DNA of 64,000 nt from Syngnathus acus (lineage: Eukaryota; Chordata; Actinopteri; Syngnathiformes; Syngnathidae), in assembly GCF_901709675.1 (NCBI RefSeq), contig NC_051101.1, positions 12,794,501 to 12,858,500 on the forward strand. The letters are read 5' to 3'. Position numbers and translations under genes: made by a program. Of this stretch, positions 21,331-33,100 are shown piece after piece; positions within the stretch are counted from its first letter, which is position 1, and the number at the start of each line of letters is the position of its first letter. The notes below the pieces were generated by a model that worked only from the letters and a program-made list of their open reading frames with translations, was not told where the DNA came from and searched no databases.

Positions 21331-24300
21331 GGTGAGCGCCGGTGAGTGGTGGTGTTGTTGTTGTTGTTGAGGATGAATGAGAGTGGAACCGCTCCACACA
21401 CCGCTCCTCGCTCTCGCCACGCCGCCAACCTCCAACAAGCACCGTTGATTTGTAAACAATGGATGACGTCTAGAGAGGAACGTACCAAGTCTCCCGCCAA
21501 GGGGTTAACTGGGGTTGTTTCGAAACAAAAACCCCAGAGTCCTATTGAGAAATAAGTGAGACATTTTATAAACACATTCATAAACAATAATAATCCTTTT
21601 TAAACAAATGCAATACTTTTATTCGTATCGCCCCGATGATTTCCCAACATACCGATAGTTTGCCACCCCTCTAACTGCTCCCCTGGTTTGGACTCTTCCA
21701 ACCAAATGGACGTTACATAACTCGTAACTGCTTGTCAGGGGGAAACAAACAAAGCACGTTTTTGGTCGAACGGGGAAGAAAAGCAAATCGTTAGCATTAT
21801 GTTTTTGTATCACAAGATCATATTAAACCACCGTGCTGTTTTCCATAATAACACGCTCGTGTCCCAAAATAAACAAACCAAGTAGTCACTAATACGGTGT
21901 CGTTTTGATAGGATTTGACCTTTTGGTTGTAAAAAGGCGTGCCATACCTAATATCGGGCGTTAAAACAACTAATAAATGGAGACTGACACAAAATTCCCT
22001 TCAAATTACATTAGCATTTAGCTTCCAGACTGGTCATGAGTTTTATTATTCTTACAGCATAGTCTGCATGTTGTGTGAATGTATTCGAAAATGAGAGTGA
22101 CCATCACAATGAGCTGGCTGCAAGGTGTGAAGTTTAAATGTAAACAAACAACTGCAGTTTTCTAACAGTTTTTTTTTGCATTGTAACACGAATACGAAAA
22201 GAAATTCGACCCTTTTGCTGTTTTTTGTTGTCTTTTGTAACACTAGCAATAGGTAGCCTGTTACATTTTAGAACAGCGTCCTCTTTTGAACCAAAACTAA
22301 TCAATTGGTCAGTAAACAATTAGATTGTAGGACCTGTGTTCCTACTCAACCATTCTTTTACATGCACATGAATGCATCTTTTTTTAATTTGAAGAATCAT
22401 CTCCCTAACCCGTATTTGTGAGTGCATGGTTGCAATGCGTTGACAGCGTGGCAGCCAGCATGTGTATGCTGACAATAGGAGTGTGTTTTAATGTGCGTGT
22501 GTGTGTGTGTTGCTGAGGGGAGTACACAGTGTTCAGTTGTGCTTTCTGAGAAACACCACGGCTAAACCTGATGCTCCAGTCAATGAGAGCCCTCGTCACC
22601 ATATAAGGAGCTACGATGGTTGCCAACACGTGGCGTGGAGAGCCAATCGGAGGAGCCTCAACTCAGACTTCCTGTGTGGCTCAAAGGCAAGTGAGAGATG
22701 GCGGGGGTCAGGGAGTGGGAGGCGCAGTTGGGAGTGGTACCAAAAAATGTTGGAAACCAAAGTCAGAGCCAACAATGGCATGAAGCCAAACATTATACTG
22801 AAAGAGGCCCGATCGAATGTTGGTAAACACTTAACCACAAGTCCACACAAATGAGGAAATGAACTCCAAATGTACTTTTTGACTTTTACTGGAAGTGCTT
22901 GCTGAACAAAAGTTTTCAACGGACGACAAAAAGTTGCTTTCCTTGACCTGAAATGTTTTGAAAACTAAAGTAAACATTTGATTACTGCTCTCAAAGTTCA
23001 AGTTTAATGTGGGTAGTTGTCACGTAACTCAGTTGCTCAGCTGAAAATGGGTTGATGCCGAGGGTGGAGGATATTTGTCCAAAAGGATTTGGGAATAATA
23101 AACCACAATAGGTCAAGTGAAAGTGTCGTTTCGTACATTGTCAATGTCTGTTTATGAAAAGTAAAGTCAACTACCTTTGGTTTTAAACGGATGCCACGCC
23201 CAGCAACTATTTGGGGCACGGCGCTTATTCAAAATTCTACGGTATGTGATAACGTCACAATAACAACAATAGCAAACCTTGGGACTTTCTGTCCTAAATG
23301 TGTCATGAGGCGAGTCATTTTTAGCTAGCACAAAGACTTTGTGAAAACATTTGATGTGAAACCTCAAAACAAGGAGAACATTGTCACCCGGAGGGGACTT
23401 GACAACAACATCAAAACATTCAAAAGGGAGATTAAAAGGTTCAACTAAATCCCATAATTGAGCATGTTTTTGTTTTGCTTGTTCCGCTGTCCATCTGTTA
23501 GCGGGATTATACCCCAAACATAGCCGGACCCTTCTCGTCCGCCATGTGTTCACGCTACGCTTGTGTTCATTTATAGAGGCAGATGTCTAATAAATTAGGT
23601 TGCAACTCATCTCGCAAGTGTGTGGCAATCGACTGAAAAACTAGTTGAGACTTGAGGTGTGTCGGGAGGAGAAACTGCAACAAAAAACAATCTTCGCTTG
23701 CTCAATGGCAGGTCACAAAGTTCGTTGAATGAAACAAGCGCAGGAAATGATGTCACGTGATTGCAGCTGGCTGCTTTATTGGCACATACTCGCCCAACGG
23801 TAATGTTTTTTTGTTTGCTTCCATGCCGATAAAACAATAGGAGAGGATGTGTGAGAAAATGAGCGCCAGCCACATCAACAAGGGAGATTACCATCCGCTA
23901 CCGAGACGTGCCCTACGAGCGGAGGAATGTAGCGGAAGTGGGGAAGAAAAGCCAGTTTGTTGTCATCACACCTTCCCCCTCAATACGAAAAAAAAAAGAC
24001 ATGAGTCATCTGTCCAACGTTCTCTTTAAAAGAGGAAGTAAAGCCTTTAGGGAGGAACGAGGGCACGTGCTTCCTCGTTCTGTCTGAAACATAGAAGGAG
24101 ATTGTTTATTAAAAATCGTCCGCTTTGTTAGCATTGTGAAAAAAATGATTCAAGCGCCTTATAAAGTCACAAAGTTCATCACGAAAAAAAATCATGTCAA
24201 CATCCGCCTGGTCGTATAAGCAGATAGGACGGTCTTAAACAGATAAGACAAATACAAATATTAATATATATGAGCGTGCATGCGTGCGTGCTGGATTGTT

Positions 24301-24579
24301 GGAGCCTGTGGGAGGCCACCATGGAAGTTAAAACGGGATGCAAAGACAAAGTTGCAACTGCTCAAACTGGGTCTTATTTATTTATACGTGGAGGCTGCGT
24401 CAATAGTGACATGTGAGCCCCCTGCTGGCAGTATTTACAATCTGGGGGGGTGCAAATGGAGACACTCAAAAACATGTTGACCTTGTCGAGATTTCATCAA
24501 TGACATTGTGGGTTGTATACAAGGGCTGCGAAAGATTCACATATCACACTGACTAAGCACTCACCTGTTTCCTGGCTTT

Positions 24580-24650
24580 GGTCATGTGACACTGGCTCGC
24601 TGACCTATGATTGGTTGTTACCTGAGCCCTTGACAACAACTGGCAAAATG
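24580..24650 (+). repeat. Dispersed repeat fragment (copy 1)
   Basis: Contains TGATTGGTTGTTACCTGAGC; the reverse complement of 59510-59565 has nearly the same text with similar flanks (ACCAATCA..., GGGCTCAGGT). A short unclassified teleost repeat. Confidence 0.5.
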
Positions 24651-26435
24651 AAGTTATCAAATTAAAGGCAGAAAAAATAGGACCTATTATTGCCAAAAAT
24701 GATGAAATAAATAAGTATCCCAAATTATAAGAAGTTTAAAATGAGAATGAGTAAATATTGTATGGTTTACAATCAACTGTTTGGCATATTTAGGCATATA
24801 CTCTATACATTTGAAGTATTTATTTATTTATTTTTATTTTATTTTTACCTCAACTACAAATGGCCTGGGTCTTGTGCCCCTTTTAAAAAAAATCAGCCCA
24901 AATGTTTGCCGACTGTTTAGACAGTAACACAAACATTCATTTTTTTTCCCCCCAACCAAAGTTAAATATTTCAAGGTTTGAGATGATCCCAACAATTCCA
25001 AAGCGCTCCTTGTTGATGTTGCCAAACATTTGCCTTTGCCGCCTGCAAAAGAAAACAAGAGGATCAACTTTGATAGCAGTTGGCGTGTGTCCAGGCGTTC
25101 AAGTTCACAGAGTTTGTTTCCTCCATTCAAAGAGCAAGCGAGAGAGAGACGGGCCATTTTTATACTCCCTATGCTAAGGAATGCGAGGCACATGGCTGCC
25201 ATTACTATGAAAGGATTTATGTGTTGCACATTTGTAAACACATTCAGGAACGTGATCTCCGGCTAATAGCGGCGTATTTAGAAAAGGAAGTTGAAGAAAA
25301 AAATATATATACTAATATAGCCTACACAAAAGAGTTTGTGAAACGATGGCATTGAACCCGCCTGCAGGCCACGCAACACACAAGCACAGCTAAGCTAAAT
25401 GCTACATCTATGATGTATGCAAGTGCATTAATTACACATACTGCAGTCTAAAAAATATTTTCTACTGTATCTTACATGCTGTGTGAAAGAACGTTTTGAC
25501 TCTGTCTACACCTCCACCAAAATCTCACGAACACCGATTGTTTTTAATCTGCAGACAAAATGGCTGCCACCCATTAATCACCCACGTGGGACTCGAAAAA
25601 GTACACCCAGCGATAAAGTCACTCACTCGGGAGTTTTGTCTAAGCACTTCACATTATATAACCCTTCTTTGATGGGTTCACTTCATATGATACAAATATT
25701 TATTGACCCTTTCTTGTTCCTGTTGTGACCATTACACCTGCTAGAGGGCGCTATTAGTCAAATACATGAATAAAATAAGTCAAGCTGTAGTTAAATTATT
25801 ACTTGAGTAAGTACTCCATGGGGGAAAAAAAACAAGGATTTGTACTGAGTACTTTCACACTGCCTGTCAAAACATTGTTTACCTTTTCCAACACGTGCTT
25901 TCGTCTTCACGAGGCGGAGTTCCACATGATGCAACGGGCAAGCGTGTTGCATAATGCAAAGAAGTGAGACCACAACATGTCTTTTGTGAGACGTTCGGAG
26001 TTTGATTGATTTGTCTGTTGGAGGAGGAGGAGGAGTGAGGAGGCCTCCGTGACCCCCACGCACACATCCTCAAATAACTAAGTGTACACACAGCACTCGC
26101 AAAACACCAAATTATATAATGTTCCTTTACACCACGTGTGTGTGTGTGTGTATACGTGTGTGAGGAAGTGCTGACCGGCTTCGTTTTTGGAGGCAGAGTG
26201 AGACGTCGACTCGTGTTTTCACCTCGTGAACCCACTGAACGGGCCGCAACGAATAATATTCACATTATATAATGTTATATATGATCTTGCAATCCTTTTC
26301 TATTTTTAGCTTTATCAAGGACAGTCTGTACAGTTGCAACCATTTTTTTTTTTACCTCAGTAACATTTGACTATTTTAAAACTCAAACGTATGTCAGGAG
26401 TACAATAGTTTCCTCACTACTGACTTTAAGGCTTG

Positions 26436-26465
26436 CAGGTGTTCCTAATAAATTGTCCAAGTGCT
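26436..26465. repeat. Fragment of a common teleost dispersed repeat terminus
   Basis: GGTGTTCCTAATAAATTGTCC is the reverse complement type of the CACTTCATTAGGTACAC text at 15869, 40165 and 45031. Family name unknown to me. Confidence 0.4.
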
Positions 26466-26850
26466 GCATGCAGGCACGCTTATAATGAAACTAATAAGTT
26501 TATGGTTGCAAACTTTGGAACTTTGTTCAGGTTAGATTGACATTTAATTGTTTTAAGACACACACACAGATCAAGGTCTTACTTTCGGGTTGAATGGTGG
26601 ACATCACACTCCCTGTTGTTGTCTTTTTACACACAATAAAATTAGACAAAAGTATTGGAACATCAAGCCAGCAACAATTATGATAATCTGGACAAAAACA
26701 TTTAGGAATCACTAATTCTCTGACCAAATACTTTCACCAACGTTCAGTTGTGTACGTTGACAGATAAAAACACACATTGTCTTACTGTTCCTTATCAAAG
26801 CGGTGCACACATACTTTACAGTTAAACGTGCATTCCCTCCTTGCAGTTTG

Positions 26851-26926
26851 ATGACATAACATCTGAAACGCATGTCCTCCCCACTTGGGTGAAAACCATA
26901 AATCCTAACCGCTAGACCATATGGGA
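26851..26926 (-). pseudogene. tRNA-Glu(TTC) pseudogene / tRNA-derived fragment
   Basis: Read on the minus strand, the first 46 nt follow eukaryotic tRNA-Glu closely: acceptor TCCCATATGG, A-box TGGTCTAGCGGTTAGGA, and the TTC anticodon within GGTTTTCACCC. The anticodon stem has lost pairs, and the variable/T-arm half is rearranged: GCGTTTCAGAT stands where GGGTTCGACTC is expected. It is therefore not a functional tRNA. It may be a lone pseudogene or a SINE head; no SINE body or tail is evident. Confidence 0.75.
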
Positions 26927-27879
26927 TTCCTGGAATCTCAACTACCGTAGATGTGTTCCTAGGCTCGGAACATAGCGTATCCAAGAAGAGCGTGTATTTA
27001 TGTGGTGTCGTGTAGGTTATTTAAAAGATAAAAAGCCCAGCTTGCACCACTGAAATGGGAATAAAAACCTGAAAACACTTGGGGATGATGCACCAGAAAA
27101 AGCAGCACGCTGGGTACAGTAAATGGTACACGAAAATGGTATTATATCTATTTTTTTTGCCTATCACCATGTGTTGCTGCACCTTTTGTATTTGCATTAC
27201 TTAAAGCAGTATAACCCACATGGAAATGGTTCGTTAGCCTGTCTATGGCGTTTCCCATTACGTGTTAGCGTTATGCTAGCAAACATTAAAAATGACATCT
27301 TTAAATTTGATATCGGAGTTTTTTTCACAAACCATGACTACAAGGGAGTCCAATGTATATTCTTAGCATGAGTATCATGGCAGCTAATTTGATACCCTAA
27401 GTGCCTCTAAATTTGTTTCCACGTCGACGCCCCACGCAGCAGTTAATAATCGTATACAGCGATTTAGCGCCAGTCAGCTGACATCCACCCGTGTATGGCA
27501 CAGGCACACACACATGCAGACACACTATCCAATGCTATTCCTGGCCGCGGTGAACCTTTTGGAAGCTGCCAGCATCTGTGAAACTTCACACTGACCCGAC
27601 TTGTGTGCTGAAAATAGAAAGTGAGCACATAGATTGGCTCACGGTGTGACGCTCGAAAGTTGATTGTCCGCCGTCTGTGTGCGGTCAATGACTTTTCGCT
27701 CCAGCAGAGTCAGTACGTCAATATTTGTTTATCAATCCGCTTGTTGAAATATGCTGTAGTTGGTGTCAAATTTCAGTGGTGACTTTCATTGAGTCCGTAT
27801 GCTTCAGCTGTCACGTTTTATAGTCAGCTGCAAACAGCTGAAGACCTATTGTTGTGTTTCTGCTGTTACCATGGTTACT

Positions 27880-28115
27880 GAAATAACACAAAAACAGAAG
27901 CATCCTGTTCACCTGCATCACTATGGCAACCACTACAGCATACTCACGAGAGCAACCAACGCATCTAACTTTCTTCTATTGTTCTGGCAACCAAGCATCA
28001 TCTGCCTTTGTATCTCCATAGCAACCAAAGTGCAACGACAATCAGAGCATCGTTCCAAAATGCATCCCTATGAAAACCAAAGCATCATACTCCCCATGGC
28101 AACGCAAGCATCATC
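27880..28115 (+). repeat. Degenerate minisatellite with GCAACCA(A)GCATC units
   Basis: Six or so diverged units of roughly 30-40 bp, each with a (C/A)ATGGCAACCA / ATAGCAACCAAAG core and a CATC, starting with a near-palindromic GTTACCATGGTTAC at 27866-27879. Confidence 0.65.
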
Positions 28116-28759
28116 AGCACCCTTTCTGTGACGTCATTTGATTTTAAAAAAAGAATACGTTATCCACACTTCTACGTGAAAACAATACCTGTGCATTGTG
28201 TCGGGTCTAATGCTGTACTGCATACCTCCACTAGAGGGCAGCATGTGTCCTGTCATGTCTGTCTATTTTCTTTCACCAGCCACCAACATACGCAAGAGGC
28301 TCTACGTAAGCTGAATTGTTCATGTTATATGTTCAATTGAAATTGATAAGGGTTCATTTGACTTACCCTGAAGTCCACGTGTGGGTACCACCTCCACCGC
28401 CTACCCGAAAAGAAGGTGCTTTAAACGGCCACTCAGCTGAAGGGTCGGCCTGGCTGGAAGTCAGGTGCTTCCAAGCTTTCCAACAAGCCGACTTTTGCGG
28501 TTTTTGATGCGGTCCGGGGCGAAACTCCTGGCTGAGCCGCGATAAACTTCCATCTTTCGGAAAACTCGTTAATTGCCCCGAAAATTGAACGCGGTCTGCT
28601 TTATGTTTTACGGCGATTGGCACCGGCTTTTAAGTGCATTACCGCCACCTACTGTTTTGGAGTGTGAACGATTGCGTAGCAAAATAGACTAACTACTCGC
28701 AGATATTCTTTCCTCTGCATAGAATGAAACCTCAGAGGATATTCAGGGAAAAAGTCTTT

Positions 28760-29411
28760 TTTATTTATTAAAATTCATGTACAAAAGGAAATATTCTTTC
28801 AGGTAATTATAAAATGGCCATATTTACATTATATCATACACTTCAAATAAGCAACAAACACTGAAGACTTTTTCAAATGAATGAAGAAGCAGCACACACA
28901 CTTCAGATGCAGAAAGAACTCAAAACTCAGAAAAATATGTTCCCAAACAAAACAAGCGACATGGAAGATGTATTCTTCAGTCATTCAAATGTAACAAATT
29001 TCTTTTCTTTTGCTATCCTGTGAACATATTTGGTGGGCATTGAAGGATTGATTTGTTTTCTCTTTGCTTTTCAAATATAAGTCACAAGTACATTCCTAAG
29101 GCAGCCGAGGACAAACTTAAGTTTCAGGAACTAAAAGAATTAACAAGTTGGAAAATTTTAGAAATGCAATTATATTAAGCATATTAAAATGTTCCAGTAA
29201 TTTTAGGTTTAAATGCATCTGAAGAGGAGGAAAAAGGGGTCCAAAAAATGCTCCAGTTGGAAAAACTTTAAGTGATTGTTGCCGCCAACTATGGAAAAAC
29301 TTCACTCTGCCCTCTTCAAAGATGGCGGATGATGTCCATTTTGTAATCCAGCCACCCAAGATCGACATACTGTCCAAAAATCAGAAGGAGTCGAGAATGT
29401 CGGGTGGCCCT
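28760..29411 (-). other. Cadherin 3' UTR
   Basis: Non-coding stretch after the cadherin stop to a minus-strand AATAAA at 28760-28765 (a second overlaps at 28764-28769). A CTCF-like motif overlaps the stop codon. Confidence 0.55.
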
Positions 29412-30146
29412 CTAGTGGCTGGGAGGCCGTCGTGCGACGGTCCCGTACGAGAGCGCCACTTGGGGGCGGTCATACATGTTGCTCAGCGTCTGGAATTTGG
29501 GTCCCCAGCGCGACAGCCGCTCGCGCGTCGTCTCCCTTGCGTTGTCCTCCTCTTCTACGTCGTCGTACCCGAGTGAGCTGAGGCTTCCCGCCGGCGTTCC
29601 GGATCCTTCCTCCCGCCACCTGTGGAAGACGTCCTCTGGGAGCGCGTCCTCGTCGTGGTCGGCCTCCCACACGATGCGAGACACATAGTTCTTGAAGTCC
29701 ACGTGGGAACGTGATGATGAGGGCGGGGGCGGGGGGTGTTGGTGGACGTGCGGCTGCGGGAGGCTGAGGTAGGGGCCGCAGGCGGGGCGCACCTCCTCCT
29801 GCGAGCCCGGAGACGATTTGATGAGCGGGGCTGTGGTGCACGAAGACGACTGGGACAAGCTGGAACGCAGAGGACGCTTCAGCTCCGTCATGTCGTAGCC
29901 CTTCTGCACCATCGTCCGGTGGAAAGAAAAATATGCGTCGATTTGAAGGTTAGCGTTTCTAAGCTTTCAAATTTCGGGGTTGCTGTACCTGATCCTGCTC
30001 GCCGCCGCCTTCCTCGTTGTAGTTGAGGATGTTTTCGCGGACGTCCTCCCAGCTCTCGTGCTCGGCCGGGATGTGGTAGACGCCGCGCTTGCGGAACTTG
30101 TTGCGGCTGCCCTTCTGGTTCCACACAGTCACCGCCACCAGCACGG
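29412..30146 (-). other. Transmembrane end and catenin-binding cytoplasmic domain of the type III cadherin
   Basis: Exons 30146-29989 and 29903-29412 (stop 29412-29414). The membrane helix spans the junction of the previous exon and this one (ILAISMCLLVFF + AVLVAVTVW) and is followed by basic GSRNKFRKRG. The juxtamembrane ENILNYNEEGGGEQDQKGYD matches the classic p120-catenin site. The C-terminal GSGTPAGSLSSLGYDD and LSRWGPKFQTLSNMY match the beta-catenin-binding region. Between them is a Pro/His-rich linker. The tail is about 215 residues and complete. Confidence 0.93.
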
Positions 30147-33100
30147 CTACACACACCAACACACACCAAGATGACTTAGCTCACTTGACTTCATAAAATA
30201 TGTATGTAATAAATGTAAAAAATGAAAGTATGCACAATAAATCATCCTACTTTGTAGAGTTGTTTACAAAATTTGCTCGCCAGACATTTACACAACTTTA
30301 TCCAACCGATGCATTGAGAAAGCAACTGACCAAAGAAGACGAGCAGACACATGCTGATGGCCAGAATAGAGCTTGGACTGAGGGCGGCCAGCCGGTGGCC
30401 TCGGTACTGGCCCAGCTCGCAGCGTTGCCCGCGGAAACCCTCCAGGCAGCGGCACCGGAAGCCGTCGGCCGACAGCGGCTGGCACACGCCGCCGTTGCGG
30501 CACGAGGCGGGACCGCACGGCGACGGCACGCAGCGCTCCGCGCCCGACTCGTCCGTCAGCGTCACCAGAGCGCCGGGGCACCTATGAGACCGTGAGAATC
30601 ACTTTTTTTAAAGGGTAATATTTCATATTAGCATTTTTGGGCTAAAGGCTAAAATATGTGTTGCTTTGAATCGAATCGAAGGTGTGTATGAGAGCATGTA
30701 CCTGCACTGATGTTTTCTCCACAGGTCAACACAACGCAGCGATTCGGGGCATGGCTGTGCCCGGCAGGCGTCGCTGAAGCAGCCCAACGTGACGCCGCGC
30801 CTCTCCAGCACGCTAACCAGATCACCGCTACTCCGCCCGTCCAAAGGGAGCGCTCGGCCGTTAAAACGAACGTCCCGCATGCAACCTAAACAGAAGACAC
30901 AGAAGTAAAAAAAAAAAAAGTGTTCCAATCATCAACCCGTACTGGATTCCTGCGCCTCGTCTCACCCTGAAAGTCGCCGTCTTCTCCGCCGTGGGGTCCC
31001 TTCCCCACCGTGACGCTTGTCGGGTCCACCACCAGCTCCCGCCGGTTCCCCAGCCGTGCCCGGGCCTCCCGCGAGCCGCCGCCCTGCTCCAGCCGCAGGA
31101 CGAAAATGTTGTCATGACGACTGAGGCCCACCAGCACCCACTGGCCCACGTCCACCCGCTGGCCCGGGAGCCGCAGGGCGTGGGCCCCGTCGCCCAGGTT
31201 GGCTCGGACCGAGAGGTGGCCCTCTGCGATCTGAGCGAGAGGATGACATCATCGTTAGAGCTTCACTTCCTGCATTTTTAAATGTCAAAACTCTTCCCAC
31301 GACATCATGTACCTCCAACACGATGTACTCGTCGGCTTCCCGGGACGTGACGGAGAGCAAGGTGCCCGAGTTGGCGCGGGTGCGCAGGAGCATTTGAATG
31401 TTAGTGCGGCGGTTGGTGGTGCCTCCGCCTCGAAGATGGAACCTCAGCATGCTGTCGGAATCTAACGAGAACTCCGGAACCACTGAAAGGCAAAACTTTA
31501 ATTTAGACACACACAAACACGCAACATAGCAGTTGCACACACACCTGTGTCGCACTTGTGTCCGCTGTGTCCCGGGTGACACTCGCAGCTGAAGGATCCC
31601 CAGTCGGCTAAGCAGGAGGCGCGGGCCCCGCAGGAGGGCCCGGCCGCCGTCAAACACATGCCGTCCGTCGCCCTGCAGCCCGGGCTGCTGTCCACGCTCT
31701 CGCCGGGTCGCGCCAGGTCGTATACCTGAGTGAAAATAAGCAAACATTCTTTGGATTTCTTTTCAATCCGAATGTTGAGTTCTTTTTTTGCGGGCGTACC
31801 TGAGTGTCCACCAGCAGGTTGCGGATGCAGCCGCTGAAATTGGCGTAACGCGGCTGAGGAGACGTCGGCTTCACGCCGCCCAGCTGGAGAGGCTGGTATA
31901 CGTTCAGATATCTGAAGAGGAGAAAGAAGGGATCAGCAAAAAAAGGGATGGAGGGATGGATAATGGCAGTGGTCACCTCTCGTTTCCTGGCGTTTGGCCG
32001 GCCGCCCTGCAGCCGGACTCGTCCGTCTCGCGGGGGTCTCCGGCAACAAGCCCCTCCGGCTCGCTCACCTGCAGCCCCGAGCACTGATCCAAGAGCAGCT
32101 GCACGGCCTGAATGACGCACATTGATGACTATTAGCAGTGTGCCCAAGTCGATTTAGTTTTTAATTGAAGTATTTATTTGATAGAAGTTGAGGATGTAAA
32201 AAGTGCAAGTTAGTCATGCCCACCTTGCCATCACTGATGACGTCGAGTCGATGCCAGCGGCGGTCTGCCACGTTAGATTTGGCCGGTAGTTGCAGGGTGA
32301 GGGTCCCGGAGCCGTGATTAACCTTCAAGACCGGAACACCGTGCTTCAACTCTGCATGGAAAAAACAATTCAAGTCATTATAGACACGGACGCTAGGGGG
32401 CAGCAATCAACTGCTCCATTCTTTAAATCTGGCCCAGCAACATTTACATACAATATGTTTGATTACATTTATTTTTTTTAAAGCGCAAAAATCTACATTT
32501 TGTTATGTTCTAGCATTATCCCAATTTGGAATGACTTCATTAAGATTTTTTTCCCCAAATGATAAATTGTTTGTGTTGTTGGCTGTGCCCTGACAAAGTG
32601 AGGCGCTGCGAATACTTTTAGGCTGCACTGTGAAGTGATGGGCTTGTGTGTGTTTAACTGCTGCGTTAGCAGATGAACCCCATTAAAAAAACAGCACGAA
32701 AGCGGCGGGTCAATTCTTCCGTGCCGCTTCCAACATCCTCATGTCCGCCATCGCTATTTAACGACAAAAGCACTCCTGTGATCAATGAGGCAGCCATATT
32801 TGATTTGCCCTCCCCCGGCCGGGAAACGACGACAAGCCGGCGGGCGAGATAATTACGTAAGTTTAATGGCGCTAGATTATGCAAGACGTGTCTGGGAAAA
32901 GGCCGGGGGGGCGGCGGCGGCGGGGCGGACTAATCCTATAACGCCACATCAGGACCACCGGGAGGTGACATTAACGTCCCATGATGCTCTTTGTCTGCTG
33001 ACACGCCGCATTGATCTGATCCCATTGTTGCGGAGAACAAGAGGATCAGCATCTTTGATAAGTACAAATCCAATCTTTTAGAAACTCTAGCAGGAAGCCT

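Larger units (their letters stand above)
21331..28759. other. Intergenic region between FRAT gene and type III cadherin
   Basis: About 7.4 kb with no supported coding gene. It holds FRAT 5' flank (to about 21500), repeat fragments (24580-24650, 26436-26465, 26645-26664), a tRNA-Glu pseudogene (26851-26926), a degenerate GCAACCA minisatellite (27880-28115) and three CTCF-like motifs (24416-24431, 25736-25752, 28227-28243). A 128-codon open frame at 23167-23553 (minus) matches no family I know. Confidence 0.6.

Noticed and set aside
21331-21459. 43-codon N-terminal extension of the FRAT frame
   Set aside because: The conserved FRAT start is MPCR at 21330; the extension is repeat-like Gln/His-rich sequence without family match.
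23167-23553. 128-codon minus-strand frame in the FRAT-cadherin gap
   Set aside because: No known motif, no splice or promoter context.
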